From the NCBI GenBank assembly GCA_005884685.1, contig VBAH01000036.1, positions 1-36,607 on the forward strand: 36,607 nt of DNA, given 5' to 3'. A program made the position numbers and the translations under genes. Within the stretch, counting starts at the first letter, position 1; every line of letters starts with the position of its first letter. The notes under the pieces were generated by a model. The model was not told where the DNA came from. It made no database searches and worked only from the letters and a program-made list of their open reading frames with translations. Source of the stretch: Alphaproteobacteria bacterium (GTDB lineage Bacteria > Pseudomonadota > Alphaproteobacteria > Rhizobiales > Xanthobacteraceae). Positions 14,612 through 22,746 of the stretch are shown piece by piece.

Positions 14612-15859
14612 TCAGCTCGTCTTCGGCCACTTCGGCGCCGCCATGGCGCGGTCGGTCGGATAGACCGTGAGCGGCTTGCCGTTCTGCCACTGCACGATAC
14701 AGACAATCGCGTTGGTGCGGCGGCCGGCCGCGTCGAACTTCACGCCGCCCGGGAAGGAGTCGGCGGCAGGCCCGCTGGTCAGGTCGAGCTTGTGGATCTC
14801 CTCATTTAATTTGACCCGGTCGGCGACGCCGGCCTTTTCAAGCGCCTCCTTGAAGATCCATGTGTGGCCGTAGCCGGCGAGCCCGTCCTGCGTGATCCAT
14901 GGCTCGCCGGAGTGCTTGCCGTACGCATCGTTGATCCTGTCCTGGCCTTTGACCTGATGGTTGGCGACGCTGTACATCAGGCCTTCGATCAGGTCGGCAG
15001 GCAGGTTCTTCAGCACCTCGGGCATGCCCAGGTGGGCGCCGTTCGAAATCACCGGGACCACACCCTTCGCCAGGCGGAACTCGTTCATCTTTTCCAGCCC
15101 GAGCTTGAGATCGGAGATGGTCGTCGAGACCCACAGCAGGAACTCGGGACGCCCCGAGCGCACCTTCTGGATCAGCGGCGTCGCGTCCGAGAGCGGCGGC
15201 GTATAGGTCTCGTCGAACAGCACCTTCAAACCGGCCTTCTGCAGCCCGCCCTCGCGCATCGGCTTGAGGAAGGCCGTCGGCGAGGCGGTGTTGTCGCCAA
15301 TCACGCCGACGCTCTGCGGCAGCTTTCCCGTCGCGGCCTTTGCGAGGTTGAGCACCGTCGGCAGCGTTTCGACTGATTGCTTGCCCGCCGGCATCGAGCT
15401 CTGGAACACATATTTGAAGCCGCGATCGGTGATGCTGTCCGCGTAGGAGAGCGTGATCCACGGGAGCTGGGCGCGCTCGGTCACTTCGGTGATGGCCAGC
15501 GTGAAGGTCGAAAGCCACGCGCCCATGCCGGCGACGACATCCGGCTCTTGCGCGATCAGGCGCTGCGCGGCGTTTTTGGCCTTTTCAGCCGAGTCGCCGG
15601 CGTCGATCAGAACGAGTTCGATCTTCGCGCCGCCCATCGCCTTGATGCCGCCGCCCGCGTTGATCTCGTTCGCGGCGGTCTCCGCGCCCCACTTGATGAG
15701 CGTGCCTTGGCGCGCCCAGGGCCCGCTCAATGGCGCGATGACCGCGATCTTTACCGGCTTCGCCTGCGCGCGCAGCATGCGCCACGGCATCGCGGTTGAG
15801 GTTGCCAGCGTCGCGGCGCCGAGCGCGCCCTGCTTGATGATCGTGCGTCTGGTCGTCAT
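14612..15859 (-). CDS. ABC transporter substrate-binding protein, Liv type, Tat-exported
   Basis: A 415-residue periplasmic binding protein of the branched-chain amino acid type (Peripla_BP_6). A twin-arginine-like leader, TTRRTIIKQGALGAAT, ends with AQA near residue 33. The mature part starts KPVKIAVIAPLSGPWARQG, the usual first strand of this family. The ATG at 15857-15859 has GGGAGGA just upstream. It is the last gene of the Liv operon, 39 bases after livF. Liv-like binding proteins in these bacteria take up amino acids, amides, aromatic acids and other carboxylates; the ligand is not evident. Tat export suggests folding in the cytoplasm. Confidence 0.92.
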   Translation of the reverse strand: MTTRRTIIKQGALGAATLATSTAMPWRMLRAQAKPVKIAVIAPLSGPWARQGTLIKWGAETAANEINAGGGIKAMGGAKIELVLIDAGDSAEKAKNAAQRLIAQEPDVVAGMGAWLSTFTLAITEVTERAQLPWITLSYADSITDRGFKYVFQSSMPAGKQSVETLPTVLNLAKAATGKLPQSVGVIGDNTASPTAFLKPMREGGLQKAGLKVLFDETYTPPLSDATPLIQKVRSGRPEFLLWVSTTISDLKLGLEKMNEFRLAKGVVPVISNGAHLGMPEVLKNLPADLIEGLMYSVANHQVKGQDRINDAYGKHSGEPWITQDGLAGYGHTWIFKEALEKAGVADRVKLNEEIHKLDLTSGPAADSFPGGVKFDAAGRRTNAIVCIVQWQNGKPLTVYPTDRAMAAPKWPKTS

Positions 15860-15898
15860 GACGTCCTCCCTGTGGTTTGTTGCAAGCTTATCCGCTCA

Positions 15899-16603
15899 TT
15901 ACATTCCGAGATAGGCGCGCCGCACGCGTTCGTCCGCCATTAGTGTCTTGTGGGTGCCTTCCATGGCGACGCGGCCGGTCTCCAGCACATACCCACGGTC
16001 GCATGTTTCCAGCGCCTCGGCGACGCGCTGCTCGACCAGGAGGATCGTCAGCCCGTTGCGATGAATGTGGTGGATGCGCTCGAAGATCGCATCGACGATC
16101 GCCGGCGCGAGGCCCATCGAGGGTTCGTCGAGCATCAGCAGCTCCGGCGCGGAGGCGAGCCCGCGTCCGATCGCCAGCATCTGCTGCTCGCCGCCGGAGA
16201 GCGTGCCGGCGAGCTGGGCGCGCCGCTCGGCGAGAATGGGGAACAGCGCGAGGATCATCGGAAGCGTCTCGGACCAGCGCTGCTGGCCCTTGCGCGTGTA
16301 GGCGCCCATTTCGAGATTTTCCATCACCGTCATGGAGGCGAACACCTGCCGGCCTTCCGGCACGTGCGCGATGCCGAGCTGCGCGCGCTCGGCCGGCGCG
16401 ACGGCGAGCAGGTCCCGTTCCATGTAGGTGATCGCGCCCGCGAGCGGCGTGACGATGCCGGAGATGGTCTTGAACAGGGTGGTCTTGCCGGCGCCATTCG
16501 GGCCAACCACGGCGACGAATTCGCCGCGCTCGACCTCGAGCGACACCCCATTGAGCGCGTGCAGGCCGCCATAGGCGACCTCAAGCGACCTGATCTTGAG
16601 CAC
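15899..16603 (-). CDS. livF: ABC transporter ATP-binding protein LivF
   Basis: A 234-residue ATPase with all motifs: Walker A GPNGAGKT (34-41), signature LSGGEQQ (135-141), Walker B ELLMLDEP (154-161) and the LivF-type segment HVPEGRQVFASMTVMENLEMG. It is one of the two ATPases of the inner-membrane Liv importer; the other is fused to the permease encoded upstream. The start is a GTG at 16601-16603. It lies within the last codons of the fusion gene, a 23-base overlap, so coupling is likely. Confidence 0.95.
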   Translation of the reverse strand: MLKIRSLEVAYGGLHALNGVSLEVERGEFVAVVGPNGAGKTTLFKTISGIVTPLAGAITYMERDLLAVAPAERAQLGIAHVPEGRQVFASMTVMENLEMGAYTRKGQQRWSETLPMILALFPILAERRAQLAGTLSGGEQQMLAIGRGLASAPELLMLDEPSMGLAPAIVDAIFERIHHIHRNGLTILLVEQRVAEALETCDRGYVLETGRVAMEGTHKTLMADERVRRAYLGM

Positions 16604-18380
16604 GGTCCATCCACTTCTTGCCGAGATAGGCTTCGATCACGGCCGGGTTCTTCACCACGTCGGCAGGCTTGCCGCTAGCGATCAGCCGGCCATGATCGAG
16701 CACGCAGAAATGATCGGCGAGCTTCACCATGGCATGCATGGTGTGCTCGATGATCACGATGGTGACGCCCTCGCGATTCACCTGCCGGATGATCGGCAGA
16801 ATGCCCTCGAGCTCGTCGTGTCCGAGGCCGGCGAGCGTTTCGTCGAGCAGCAAAAGCTTTGGGCGCGGCGCAAGGGCGCGGGCCAGCTCCATCAGGCGAA
16901 GCTGCTTGGTGGTGAGCCCGCCCGCTAGCATGTGCACCTGGCCGCCGGTCATGCCGACGCGCGCGAGTGCCGCGTGGGCGAGCCGCTCGGCTTCGTCATC
17001 GGTTTTCGCGCCGACAAACGCGCCGATCACCACATTCTCCAGCACCGTCATGCGCGGAAACGAACGCACGACCTGGAACGTGCGCCCGACGCCACGCGCG
17101 CACACCTCGTGCGGCTTCAAACCGCCGATCTCCTGACCGGCCAAGCGCATCGCGCCCTGATTGGCGGCGAGGAAGCCGTTGAGCACGTTGAACAGCGTCG
17201 TCTTGCCGGCGCCGTTCGGCCCGATGATGCCGTAGATCATGCCTTCGGGGACACTCAGCGTGACCTCGTCGACGGCTCGTAGGCCGCCGAATGCGCGCGA
17301 CACGTTCTGCAGTTCGAGCAATGGCGCGCCGAACGAGCGGCTTGCCGCCGTATCCCAGGCGATCGGAGTTGCCGGCGCGATCGGCCGTGCTGCCGCGCGC
17401 GGCGCGCCGGCGGGCGGCGCACGCCGCGCCATGATGCGATCGCGCACCTTCCAGTAGATGCCGTCAGGCGCGACCAGGATGATGACGATGATCGCGACGC
17501 CGTACACGACGCCCTGAATGCCCGGCAGGATATCGCCGAGCTTGGCGTGCAGGGTTTCGGCGAGCGGAATCAGGATCGTTGAACCGATGATCGGGCCCCA
17601 GAACACGCCGACGCCGCCGAACAGCGCAACGATCAGCGCCTGTGCCGAGGTGAGCGCACCGAACACCGTCTGCGGGGTGACCACCAGGAGGATCACCGCG
17701 TAGAAGCCGCCGGCCGCCGCTGCCATGCCGGCGCTCAACATCATCGCGTACATGCGCCAGCGCGCCGCATCGATGCCGGCGGCCTCCGCGGCGGGGAGGT
17801 TCTGCTTGATCGCGAGCAGCGAGCGCCCGAAGCGCGAGCGCTCGACGTGCATCGAGATGACCATGCAGGCGACCGCGAGCAGCATTGCGATCACCATGTA
17901 GGTGCGCTGGTCGGCGAACTGCATGTAGGCGACCGGATTCTCGCGCTTCATCGGCAGCGAGACTTCCTGGTAGCCCATCCATTCGAATACGTAGAGCATG
18001 GCGAGCGGGTAGGCGAGCATCGCGAGCGCAAAGTAATGCCCGCGCAGGCGGAACGTCGGAATGCCGATCAGCACGCCCGCGATCACGCCGACCACGACCC
18101 CGAGCGGAATGCCGAGCCACGGCGTGATGCCGAACTTCACGAAGGCGATGGTCACCGTGTAGGCGCCGAGTCCGAAAAACGCAGCATGGCCGAACGAGAT
18201 CATGCCGCTGTAGCCGGAGAGCACATTCCAGCCGAGGCCCATGACGGCCCACACCAGAACCTGCACCATGATGAGCTGGTAATAGGCATCGCGCACCGCA
18301 AAGCCGAGCGCCAGGTAGGCGAGCGCGAACAGCGCGATCGCCGCATACTGCCGCAGGTACGCGCGCCGCTTTCCGATCAT
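16581..18380 (-). CDS. Fused Liv permease-ATPase (LivM-LivG)
   Basis: A 599-residue fusion. Residues 1 to about 315 are a LivM-type permease with many hydrophobic segments, including GYSGMISFGHAAFFGLGAY and GVFWGPIIGSTIL. A Pro/Ala-rich linker follows (about 318-350). Residues 353 to 599 are a LivG-type ATPase with Walker A GPNGAGKT and VGRTFQVVRSFPRMTVLENV. Walker B reads LLLLDETLAGL, with Thr in place of the usual Pro. The ABC signature region reads GGLTTKQLRLMELA instead of a recognisable LSGGQ. The ATG at 18378-18380 overlaps the livH stop as ATGA. A much longer open frame, to 20339, is an artefact through livH and beyond. The fusion fixes permease-to-ATPase stoichiometry and is seen in some related importers. 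Confidence 0.92.
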   Translation of the reverse strand: MIGKRRAYLRQYAAIALFALAYLALGFAVRDAYYQLIMVQVLVWAVMGLGWNVLSGYSGMISFGHAAFFGLGAYTVTIAFVKFGITPWLGIPLGVVVGVIAGVLIGIPTFRLRGHYFALAMLAYPLAMLYVFEWMGYQEVSLPMKRENPVAYMQFADQRTYMVIAMLLAVACMVISMHVERSRFGRSLLAIKQNLPAAEAAGIDAARWRMYAMMLSAGMAAAAGGFYAVILLVVTPQTVFGALTSAQALIVALFGGVGVFWGPIIGSTILIPLAETLHAKLGDILPGIQGVVYGVAIIVIILVAPDGIYWKVRDRIMARRAPPAGAPRAAARPIAPATPIAWDTAASRSFGAPLLELQNVSRAFGGLRAVDEVTLSVPEGMIYGIIGPNGAGKTTLFNVLNGFLAANQGAMRLAGQEIGGLKPHEVCARGVGRTFQVVRSFPRMTVLENVVIGAFVGAKTDDEAERLAHAALARVGMTGGQVHMLAGGLTTKQLRLMELARALAPRPKLLLLDETLAGLGHDELEGILPIIRQVNREGVTIVIIEHTMHAMVKLADHFCVLDHGRLIASGKPADVVKNPAVIEAYLGKKWMDRAQDQVA

Positions 18381-19318
18381 GTGCGTTCCCACACGCGGCC
18401 GAACATGCCCTGCGGCCGGAAGAACACGATGACGAGAAACACCACGAAGATCGCGGTGTTCTGCAGCTGATACGGCAGGATCAGGGTCGACATCTGCTGC
18501 ACCAGCCCGATGGTCAGCCCGCCCCAGAACGCACCGAGGATCGAGCCCATCCCGCCGAGCACCACGCCGGCATACATCACGATGACGAAGTCGAAGCCGA
18601 TGTAGGGTTGGAACGACTGCGACATCGCAAACAGCCCGCCGGCGACACCCGTGATGCCGACGCCGAGGCCGAACGCGAGGCGATGCGCGCGATCGACGTC
18701 GATGCCGACGTAAGCCGCAGCGGTCGGATTGTCGGCGGCGGCGCGCAGCGCCTTGCCGAGATTGGTGCGCGTGAGGAAGAGATAAAGGCCGAGCGCGCAG
18801 ATCACCGCCATGATGAAGCCGACCGCGCGCGCCTGATTGAGGAACACCGGCCCGATCTCCCAGGATTCGCGCGAGAGCGGCGTCTGCACCGAGAGCGGCG
18901 TCGAGCCGAACAGGATCAGCCCGCCGTTGGCCAGCACCAGCGCGATGCCGAGCGTGAGGATGATCTGCGCGTAATGCCCTTCGGCCTCCGCCGCGACGAC
19001 GCGCGCGCCGGTGACGCGCGAGATGAGAAACTTGTGCAGCAGCCAGCCGATCGCAAAAACGATCGGTCCGGCGAGCACCGCGCCGGCGATCGGACCGGCA
19101 TAGGGTCCGAGGAAGGCAAGCACGCCGAAACCGGTCACAAGATAGAACGCCGCGTACATGCCGAGCATCATGAAATCGCCATGCGCGAAATTCACGACGC
19201 GCATCACGCCGAAGATGATGCCGAGCCCGACGCACATCAGCCCGTAGGTCCCGCCGACCAGGAGGCCCGCGGCAAAAGCCTGCAGGAAGTCGACTAGATG
19301 CCAATAGAGGTCGTCCAT
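18377..19318 (-). CDS. livH: Liv-type ABC transporter permease LivH
   Basis: A 313-residue inner-membrane permease. LivH hallmarks include GGTYGLMCVGLGIIFGVMRV, VNFAHGDFMMLGMY, LRAAADNPTAAAYVGIDV and GGMGSILGAFWGGL, with about eight hydrophobic segments. It pairs with the LivM part of the fusion to form the transport channel. The ATG at 19316-19318 has GGGGAAG a few bases upstream; the open frame continues to 19591 without a better start. It is the first gene of the Liv operon. The 157 bases upstream separate it from the divergent MmgE/PrpD gene and probably hold both promoters. Confidence 0.93.
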   Translation of the reverse strand: MDDLYWHLVDFLQAFAAGLLVGGTYGLMCVGLGIIFGVMRVVNFAHGDFMMLGMYAAFYLVTGFGVLAFLGPYAGPIAGAVLAGPIVFAIGWLLHKFLISRVTGARVVAAEAEGHYAQIILTLGIALVLANGGLILFGSTPLSVQTPLSRESWEIGPVFLNQARAVGFIMAVICALGLYLFLTRTNLGKALRAAADNPTAAAYVGIDVDRAHRLAFGLGVGITGVAGGLFAMSQSFQPYIGFDFVIVMYAGVVLGGMGSILGAFWGGLTIGLVQQMSTLILPYQLQNTAIFVVFLVIVFFRPQGMFGRVWERT

Positions 19319-19444
19319 CAGCTTCCCCGGGACGCCGGTCGACCTCTTGTTCGGGTCGTACGGCAGACCTGCTCCGAGTGTATGCGCAAGCGCGCCGCCG
19401 CAGATAGTGGCAAAGTTTCGCGGGTGCGGTCGAGATGCCGGGTG

Positions 19445-19450
19445 TATAGT
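19445..19450 (+). promoter_or_regulatory. Possible -10 element upstream of the MmgE/PrpD gene
   Basis: TATAGT at 19445-19450 is close to the -10 consensus and sits 25 bases before the ATG of the MmgE/PrpD gene. That would give a short leader carrying the AAGGGAG ribosome-binding site. I see no good -35 hexamer at 16-18 bases, so this is weak. Confidence 0.25.
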
Positions 19451-19475
19451 GGGCGAAAGCCGAAGGGAGCCGTTC

Positions 19476-20837
19476 ATGCCTGCGTTGACCTCCGACATCG
19501 CGAAATTCGTCGCCTCGATCAGTGCGGATGCAGTGCCGGAGCGTTGCAATTTCGGCGCGCGCATCGGCATGCTCGACTGCGTCGGCACCATGATCGCAGG
19601 CGCGAACGAAGAGGCCGTGCGGCTGGTTGCGCAGATCGTGCCGGCCTACACCGGCAACGACGGCGCGCCGGAGATCCCGGGCGGGCGCAATCTCTCGGCG
19701 CCCGACGCCGCGCTCGTCAACGGCGTGGCGGCGCACGTGCTCGACTATGACGACGTCGGCATGGATGGCCACCCCAGCGCCGCGCTGACGCCCGCGATCC
19801 TGGCCGAGGGCTGGACCCTCGGCTCGAGCGGCGAGGAGGCGCTCGCCGCGTACGTCGCCGGCTACGAGGTCTGGGCGCTGTTGCAGGAACTGGAGCCCGG
19901 CGCGCTGCACGAGCGCGGCTTTCACCCGACCGCGATCTGGGGAACGCTGTCGGCGGCAGCCGCCTGCGCGCGGCTCAACCGTCTCAACGCCGAGGAGACC
20001 ACCAATGCCATCGCGATCGCGGCCTCGCTTGCGGCCGGCACGGTGGCGAATTTCGGCACCATGACCAAGTCGCTGCATGCGGGGCGCACAGCGCAATCCG
20101 GCGTGCTCGCCGCCCGGCTTGCCAAGTCCGGCTTCACGGCCTCGCCCGACGTGCTGGAGCACAGGGCCGGCTTCATGCATTCGCACTCGGCGAGCGGCAA
20201 CCCGGCGGTGACGCGCGGCGATTGGGGGCTCGGCAGCAACTGGCGCCTCGAGAAGATGGGCATCAACATCAAGCGCTATCCGATGTGCTACGCGACCCAC
20301 CGTTCGATCGATGCGGTGCTCGATCTCGCGGCCGAGCATGATCTCGACCCGAACTCAGTCGACGAAATTCATGTGCGCATCGGCGACGCGCAGGACTTGA
20401 TGTTGCGCAACCGCGAGCCGAAAACCGCGCTGGAGGCCAAGTTCTCGATCGAGTTCGCCGTCGCCTCCGCACTGGTCGCGCGCAAGGTCGGCCTGAAGGA
20501 GCTGGATGACGGGTTCGTCCGCCGCAACGACATCATCGAGACGATGCGCAAGGTGAAGCGCTCGGTGACCGGGGAGCGCATGGCCGACATGCCGCCATTC
20601 GCGCCGGACGACCGCGTCAGCATCCGGCTCAAGAGCGGCGCCGAGATCAAACATGAGCCGGTGGTGCGGCCGAAGGGGCACTGGCAGAAGCCTCTCACCG
20701 AGGCCGAACTGCGCGAGAAGTTCTTGGATTGCACCGAAAGCAGGCTCGGCCGGAAGCAGGCCGGGGCGTTGTTCGAGAAACTGAACAACCTCGAAGACGT
20801 GGCGTCGCTGCGCGAACTGCCGCTGGTGAAGATTTAG
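19476..20837 (+). CDS. MmgE/PrpD family protein
   Basis: A 453-residue protein of the MmgE/PrpD (2-methylcitrate dehydratase-like) family. The N-terminal helical domain contains HVLDYDDVGMDGHPSAAL, the family's conserved aspartate/histidine region. This is followed by GFHPTAIWGTLSAAAACARL and KSLHAGRTAQSGVLAA. The C-terminal domain has KRYPMCYATHRSIDAVLDL. PrpD dehydrates 2-methylcitrate; other members act as isomerases or decarboxylases such as cis-aconitate decarboxylase, and many have unknown substrates. With no prpB or prpC nearby, a role in propionate metabolism is not supported. The ATG at 19476 has AAGGGAG upstream. It is divergent from the Liv transporter, which may import its substrate (inference). 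Confidence 0.9.
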   Translation: MPALTSDIAKFVASISADAVPERCNFGARIGMLDCVGTMIAGANEEAVRLVAQIVPAYTGNDGAPEIPGGRNLSAPDAALVNGVAAHVLDYDDVGMDGHPSAALTPAILAEGWTLGSSGEEALAAYVAGYEVWALLQELEPGALHERGFHPTAIWGTLSAAAACARLNRLNAEETTNAIAIAASLAAGTVANFGTMTKSLHAGRTAQSGVLAARLAKSGFTASPDVLEHRAGFMHSHSASGNPAVTRGDWGLGSNWRLEKMGINIKRYPMCYATHRSIDAVLDLAAEHDLDPNSVDEIHVRIGDAQDLMLRNREPKTALEAKFSIEFAVASALVARKVGLKELDDGFVRRNDIIETMRKVKRSVTGERMADMPPFAPDDRVSIRLKSGAEIKHEPVVRPKGHWQKPLTEAELREKFLDCTESRLGRKQAGALFEKLNNLEDVASLRELPLVKI

Positions 20838-20843
20838 CGCGCA

Positions 20844-20918
20844 CCGCTCGTCCCCGCGAAAGCGGGGACCCGGTGTTTTGGCCAAGAACTGGATTCCCGC
20901 TTTCGCGGGAATGAGCGG
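20844..20918. repeat. Intergenic palindromic repeat, family C copy 1
   Basis: Two hairpins in tandem, TCCCCGCGAAAGCGGGGA and TTCCCGCTTTCGCGGGAA, flanked by CCGCTCGT and ATGAGCGG. It sits between the convergent MmgE/PrpD and deacetylase genes. It is nearly the reverse complement of 33202-33278. The hairpins are strong but no T-run follows, so it is not a classical intrinsic terminator, although it may still stop or protect both messages. Confidence 0.85.
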
Positions 20919-20927
20919 AGTGCGTTG

Positions 20928-21578
20928 CTAGGCCGCGAGATAACCCTCGATCCCGAACTGCATCTCTCCATCCACCATCGGCATGCAGGCCGGCGGAAAA
21001 TCCTGCCGGATGCGTCCGCCGCGGTCCTCGATCAGTCCGAGGAAGCGGTCGAGGTGACGCATCGCGCCGGTTGGCAGATCGTGCAGTACCATCAGGCTCC
21101 AGGGTTGTGCAGCCACCTGACCGAGCGCGCGCTCGACCCAGCCATCGGGATCCTGCCAGTCGCGCGGCAGCGCGCTCCACAGCACGATGGTCGCCTGCTG
21201 GGCCGCGAGATGTGTGACCACCTCCCGCGACAGCAGCCGGTTGTCGAGGTTGCCGCCCTGTCCGTAGGGCCGAAAGAAGCAGTGCGGGTGCACGAGCGGG
21301 CCGATGGCGGCCTGCGAGCGATCGAATTCCGACTTCGCGGCGTCGGCGGCCATGAGGCCGAAGGGCAGCGAATGACTCCAGGTGTGGTTGCCGATCCAGT
21401 GACCCTCGGCATGAGCCCGTTCGGCGAGCGCGCGATGTCCGGGTTGGCCGAGCTTCTCGCCGATCACGAAGAACGTCGATGTTACGCCGCGCCGCGCCAG
21501 CACATCGAGCACCAGCGGCGTGACGTCCGGGGTGGGGCCGTTGTCGAATGAGACGGTGAGGTCGAACACGCCGAACAA
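20928..21578 (-). CDS. Polysaccharide deacetylase (NodB-fold) family protein
   Basis: A 216-residue carbohydrate esterase family 4-like protein. It shows the NodB motifs: SFDNGP (10-15, catalytic Asp12), HTWSH with His65 and His69 for metal, and RPYGQGG as motif 3. The second aspartate of the usual TFDDGP is Asn13, which is seen in some bacterial subfamilies. There is no signal peptide, so it is probably cytoplasmic. Members remove N-acetyl or related groups from sugars, and some act on non-sugar amides. The start appears to be TTG at 21576-21578; the next in-frame alternative is a GTG three codons in. It is the last gene after the NitT/TauT-like transporter, separated from it by a repeat. 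Confidence 0.85.
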   Translation of the reverse strand: MFGVFDLTVSFDNGPTPDVTPLVLDVLARRGVTSTFFVIGEKLGQPGHRALAERAHAEGHWIGNHTWSHSLPFGLMAADAAKSEFDRSQAAIGPLVHPHCFFRPYGQGGNLDNRLLSREVVTHLAAQQATIVLWSALPRDWQDPDGWVERALGQVAAQPWSLMVLHDLPTGAMRHLDRFLGLIEDRGGRIRQDFPPACMPMVDGEMQFGIEGYLAA

Positions 21579-21580
21579 TA

Positions 21581-21720
21581 CCTCATGCTGAGGTGCGAGC
21601 CAAAAGCGCGGTCACGCGCGTCTGCGACGCGCTATGGCGAGCCTCGAAGCGTGGCCCGGGCTTGGGAGTTTGCGGCCGTCCTTCGAGACGCGATCCTTCG
21701 GATCGCCCTCGGGATGAGGG
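21581..21720. repeat. Intergenic palindromic repeat, family E
   Basis: A 140-base element between the second permease and the deacetylase. It begins CCTCATGCTGAGGTGCGAGC and ends CCTCGGGATGAGGG, with the inner hairpin GCGATCCTTCGGATCGC (about 21690-21706). It resembles a well-known intergenic element in Bradyrhizobium-like genomes. One end abuts the deacetylase start codon and may supply part of its ribosome-binding region (GAGG). Confidence 0.75.
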
Positions 21721-21734
21721 CGGAGTTTGTGCCG

Positions 21735-22550
21735 CTACACCACCGCCGTCGCGGGTTTGACCGCGACATCGACCCGCTCGCCCTCCTTCTGCCGGCGTCC
21801 CGCGGTCTGCCACACCATCGTGCGCCGCTCGATCGCACGGGCCAGCGTGTCGAACGCAATCGACAAGAGCAGGATCATCACGATCGCGCCGAACACGTGG
21901 GGCGAATCGAGGATGGTGCGATAGCGCGTCACCAGATAGCCGATGCCGGCCGCTGAGGTGAGCATCTCGCTCACCACCACGCCGATGATGGTAAGCGCAC
22001 CGCCGAGGCGCAGTCCGCTCAGAACGGTCGGGATCGAGGCCGGGATGATCACGCGCGTGATCTGCTGCGGCAGGCTTGCCCCCATGCTGCGTGCGGCGAG
22101 CAGCAGCTGCGCGTCGATGGTGCGGATGCCCGCCGCGGTCGTGAGCATGACGGGAAAGAAGCCGTAGACGCCCGCGAAGATGATTTTCGATTGCGAGCCG
22201 ATGCCGAACCAGGCGGTGAAGATCGGATAGAGGATCACGATCGGCACCGCGTAGAGCGAGGAGAACACCGGCAACAGCAGATTGCGCAGCAGCGCGATGC
22301 CGCCGGTGAGCGCACCGGCCAGAATGCCGGCCCCGCAGGCGATCAGCATCGCGAACGCGACCTCGTAGAGCGTCACGGAGAGCTCGGAGGCGTATTCGCG
22401 CCAGTCCTTGACCAGCACCGCGATCGTCTTCGAGAGCGGGGGCAGGAAGAGCTCCGGGATGATGCCGGTGCGCGGAAACAGCTCCCAGAATACCAGCAAT
22501 GCGGCGAGGATCACCCAGCGCACGGTGGACGGGGCAGGGCGGCGCATCAT
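21735..22550 (-). CDS. ABC transporter permease 2, SsuC/TauC-like
   Basis: A 271-residue inner-membrane permease with about six hydrophobic segments. The cytoplasmic coupling loop reads AARSMGASLPQQITRVIIPASIP, which matches the EAA loop of BPD_transp_1 permeases. The opening RWVILAALLVFWELFPRTG is typical of nitrate/taurine/sulfonate-type permeases. ATG at 22548-22550 has GGAA upstream; a second ATG follows immediately. It is the second, distinct permease of a transporter that has one ATPase and one binding protein. A 196-base gap with a large repeat separates it from the ATPase gene, so it may be expressed at a lower level. Confidence 0.9.
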   Translation of the reverse strand: MMRRPAPSTVRWVILAALLVFWELFPRTGIIPELFLPPLSKTIAVLVKDWREYASELSVTLYEVAFAMLIACGAGILAGALTGGIALLRNLLLPVFSSLYAVPIVILYPIFTAWFGIGSQSKIIFAGVYGFFPVMLTTAAGIRTIDAQLLLAARSMGASLPQQITRVIIPASIPTVLSGLRLGGALTIIGVVVSEMLTSAAGIGYLVTRYRTILDSPHVFGAIVMILLLSIAFDTLARAIERRTMVWQTAGRRQKEGERVDVAVKPATAVV

Positions 22551-22560
22551 ATCAGTTCCG

Positions 22561-22732
22561 TCATTCCGGGGCGCGCCCAACGGGTCCGGCCCGCTTGGGC
22601 CGGCCCGATGACAGGCTCCGGCGCGAGCCCGGAATCCATAACCACAAGCCTGCGAGCTTCTGCACCTTTCGTGGTTATGGATTCCGGACTGTATGCGCCG
22701 GACCTGCGGTCCGCCGCACGTATCCGGAATGA
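22561..22732. repeat. Large intergenic palindrome, family D
   Basis: This fills most of the gap between the ATPase gene and the second permease gene. The outer ends TCATTCCGG (22561-22569) and CCGGAATGA (22724-22732) are perfect inverted repeats. Inside is a perfect 17-base inverted repeat at 22629-22645 and 22671-22687, containing CATAACCAC and GTGGTTATG, with a 25-base loop. It has the same TCAT(N)CCGG end design as families A and B. It could fold into a long cruciform or RNA hairpin and separate expression of the two parts of the operon. Confidence 0.85.
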
Positions 22733-22746
22733 CAGCGGAGAGTTCA

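Noticed and set aside
16581-20339. A minus-strand frame of over 1200 codons including the LivM-LivG fusion
   Set aside because: The first half is out of frame with livH and opposite the MmgE/PrpD gene. The true gene starts at 18380 with an ATGA overlap.
19476-20837. Propionate (methylcitrate) pathway gene prpD
   Set aside because: No prpB, prpC or acnD nearby, and the family is broad, so only the family name is justified.
20844-20918. CRISPR array or tandem repeat
   Set aside because: There are only two different hairpins in one unit, with no regular spacers; it matches an inverted copy elsewhere.
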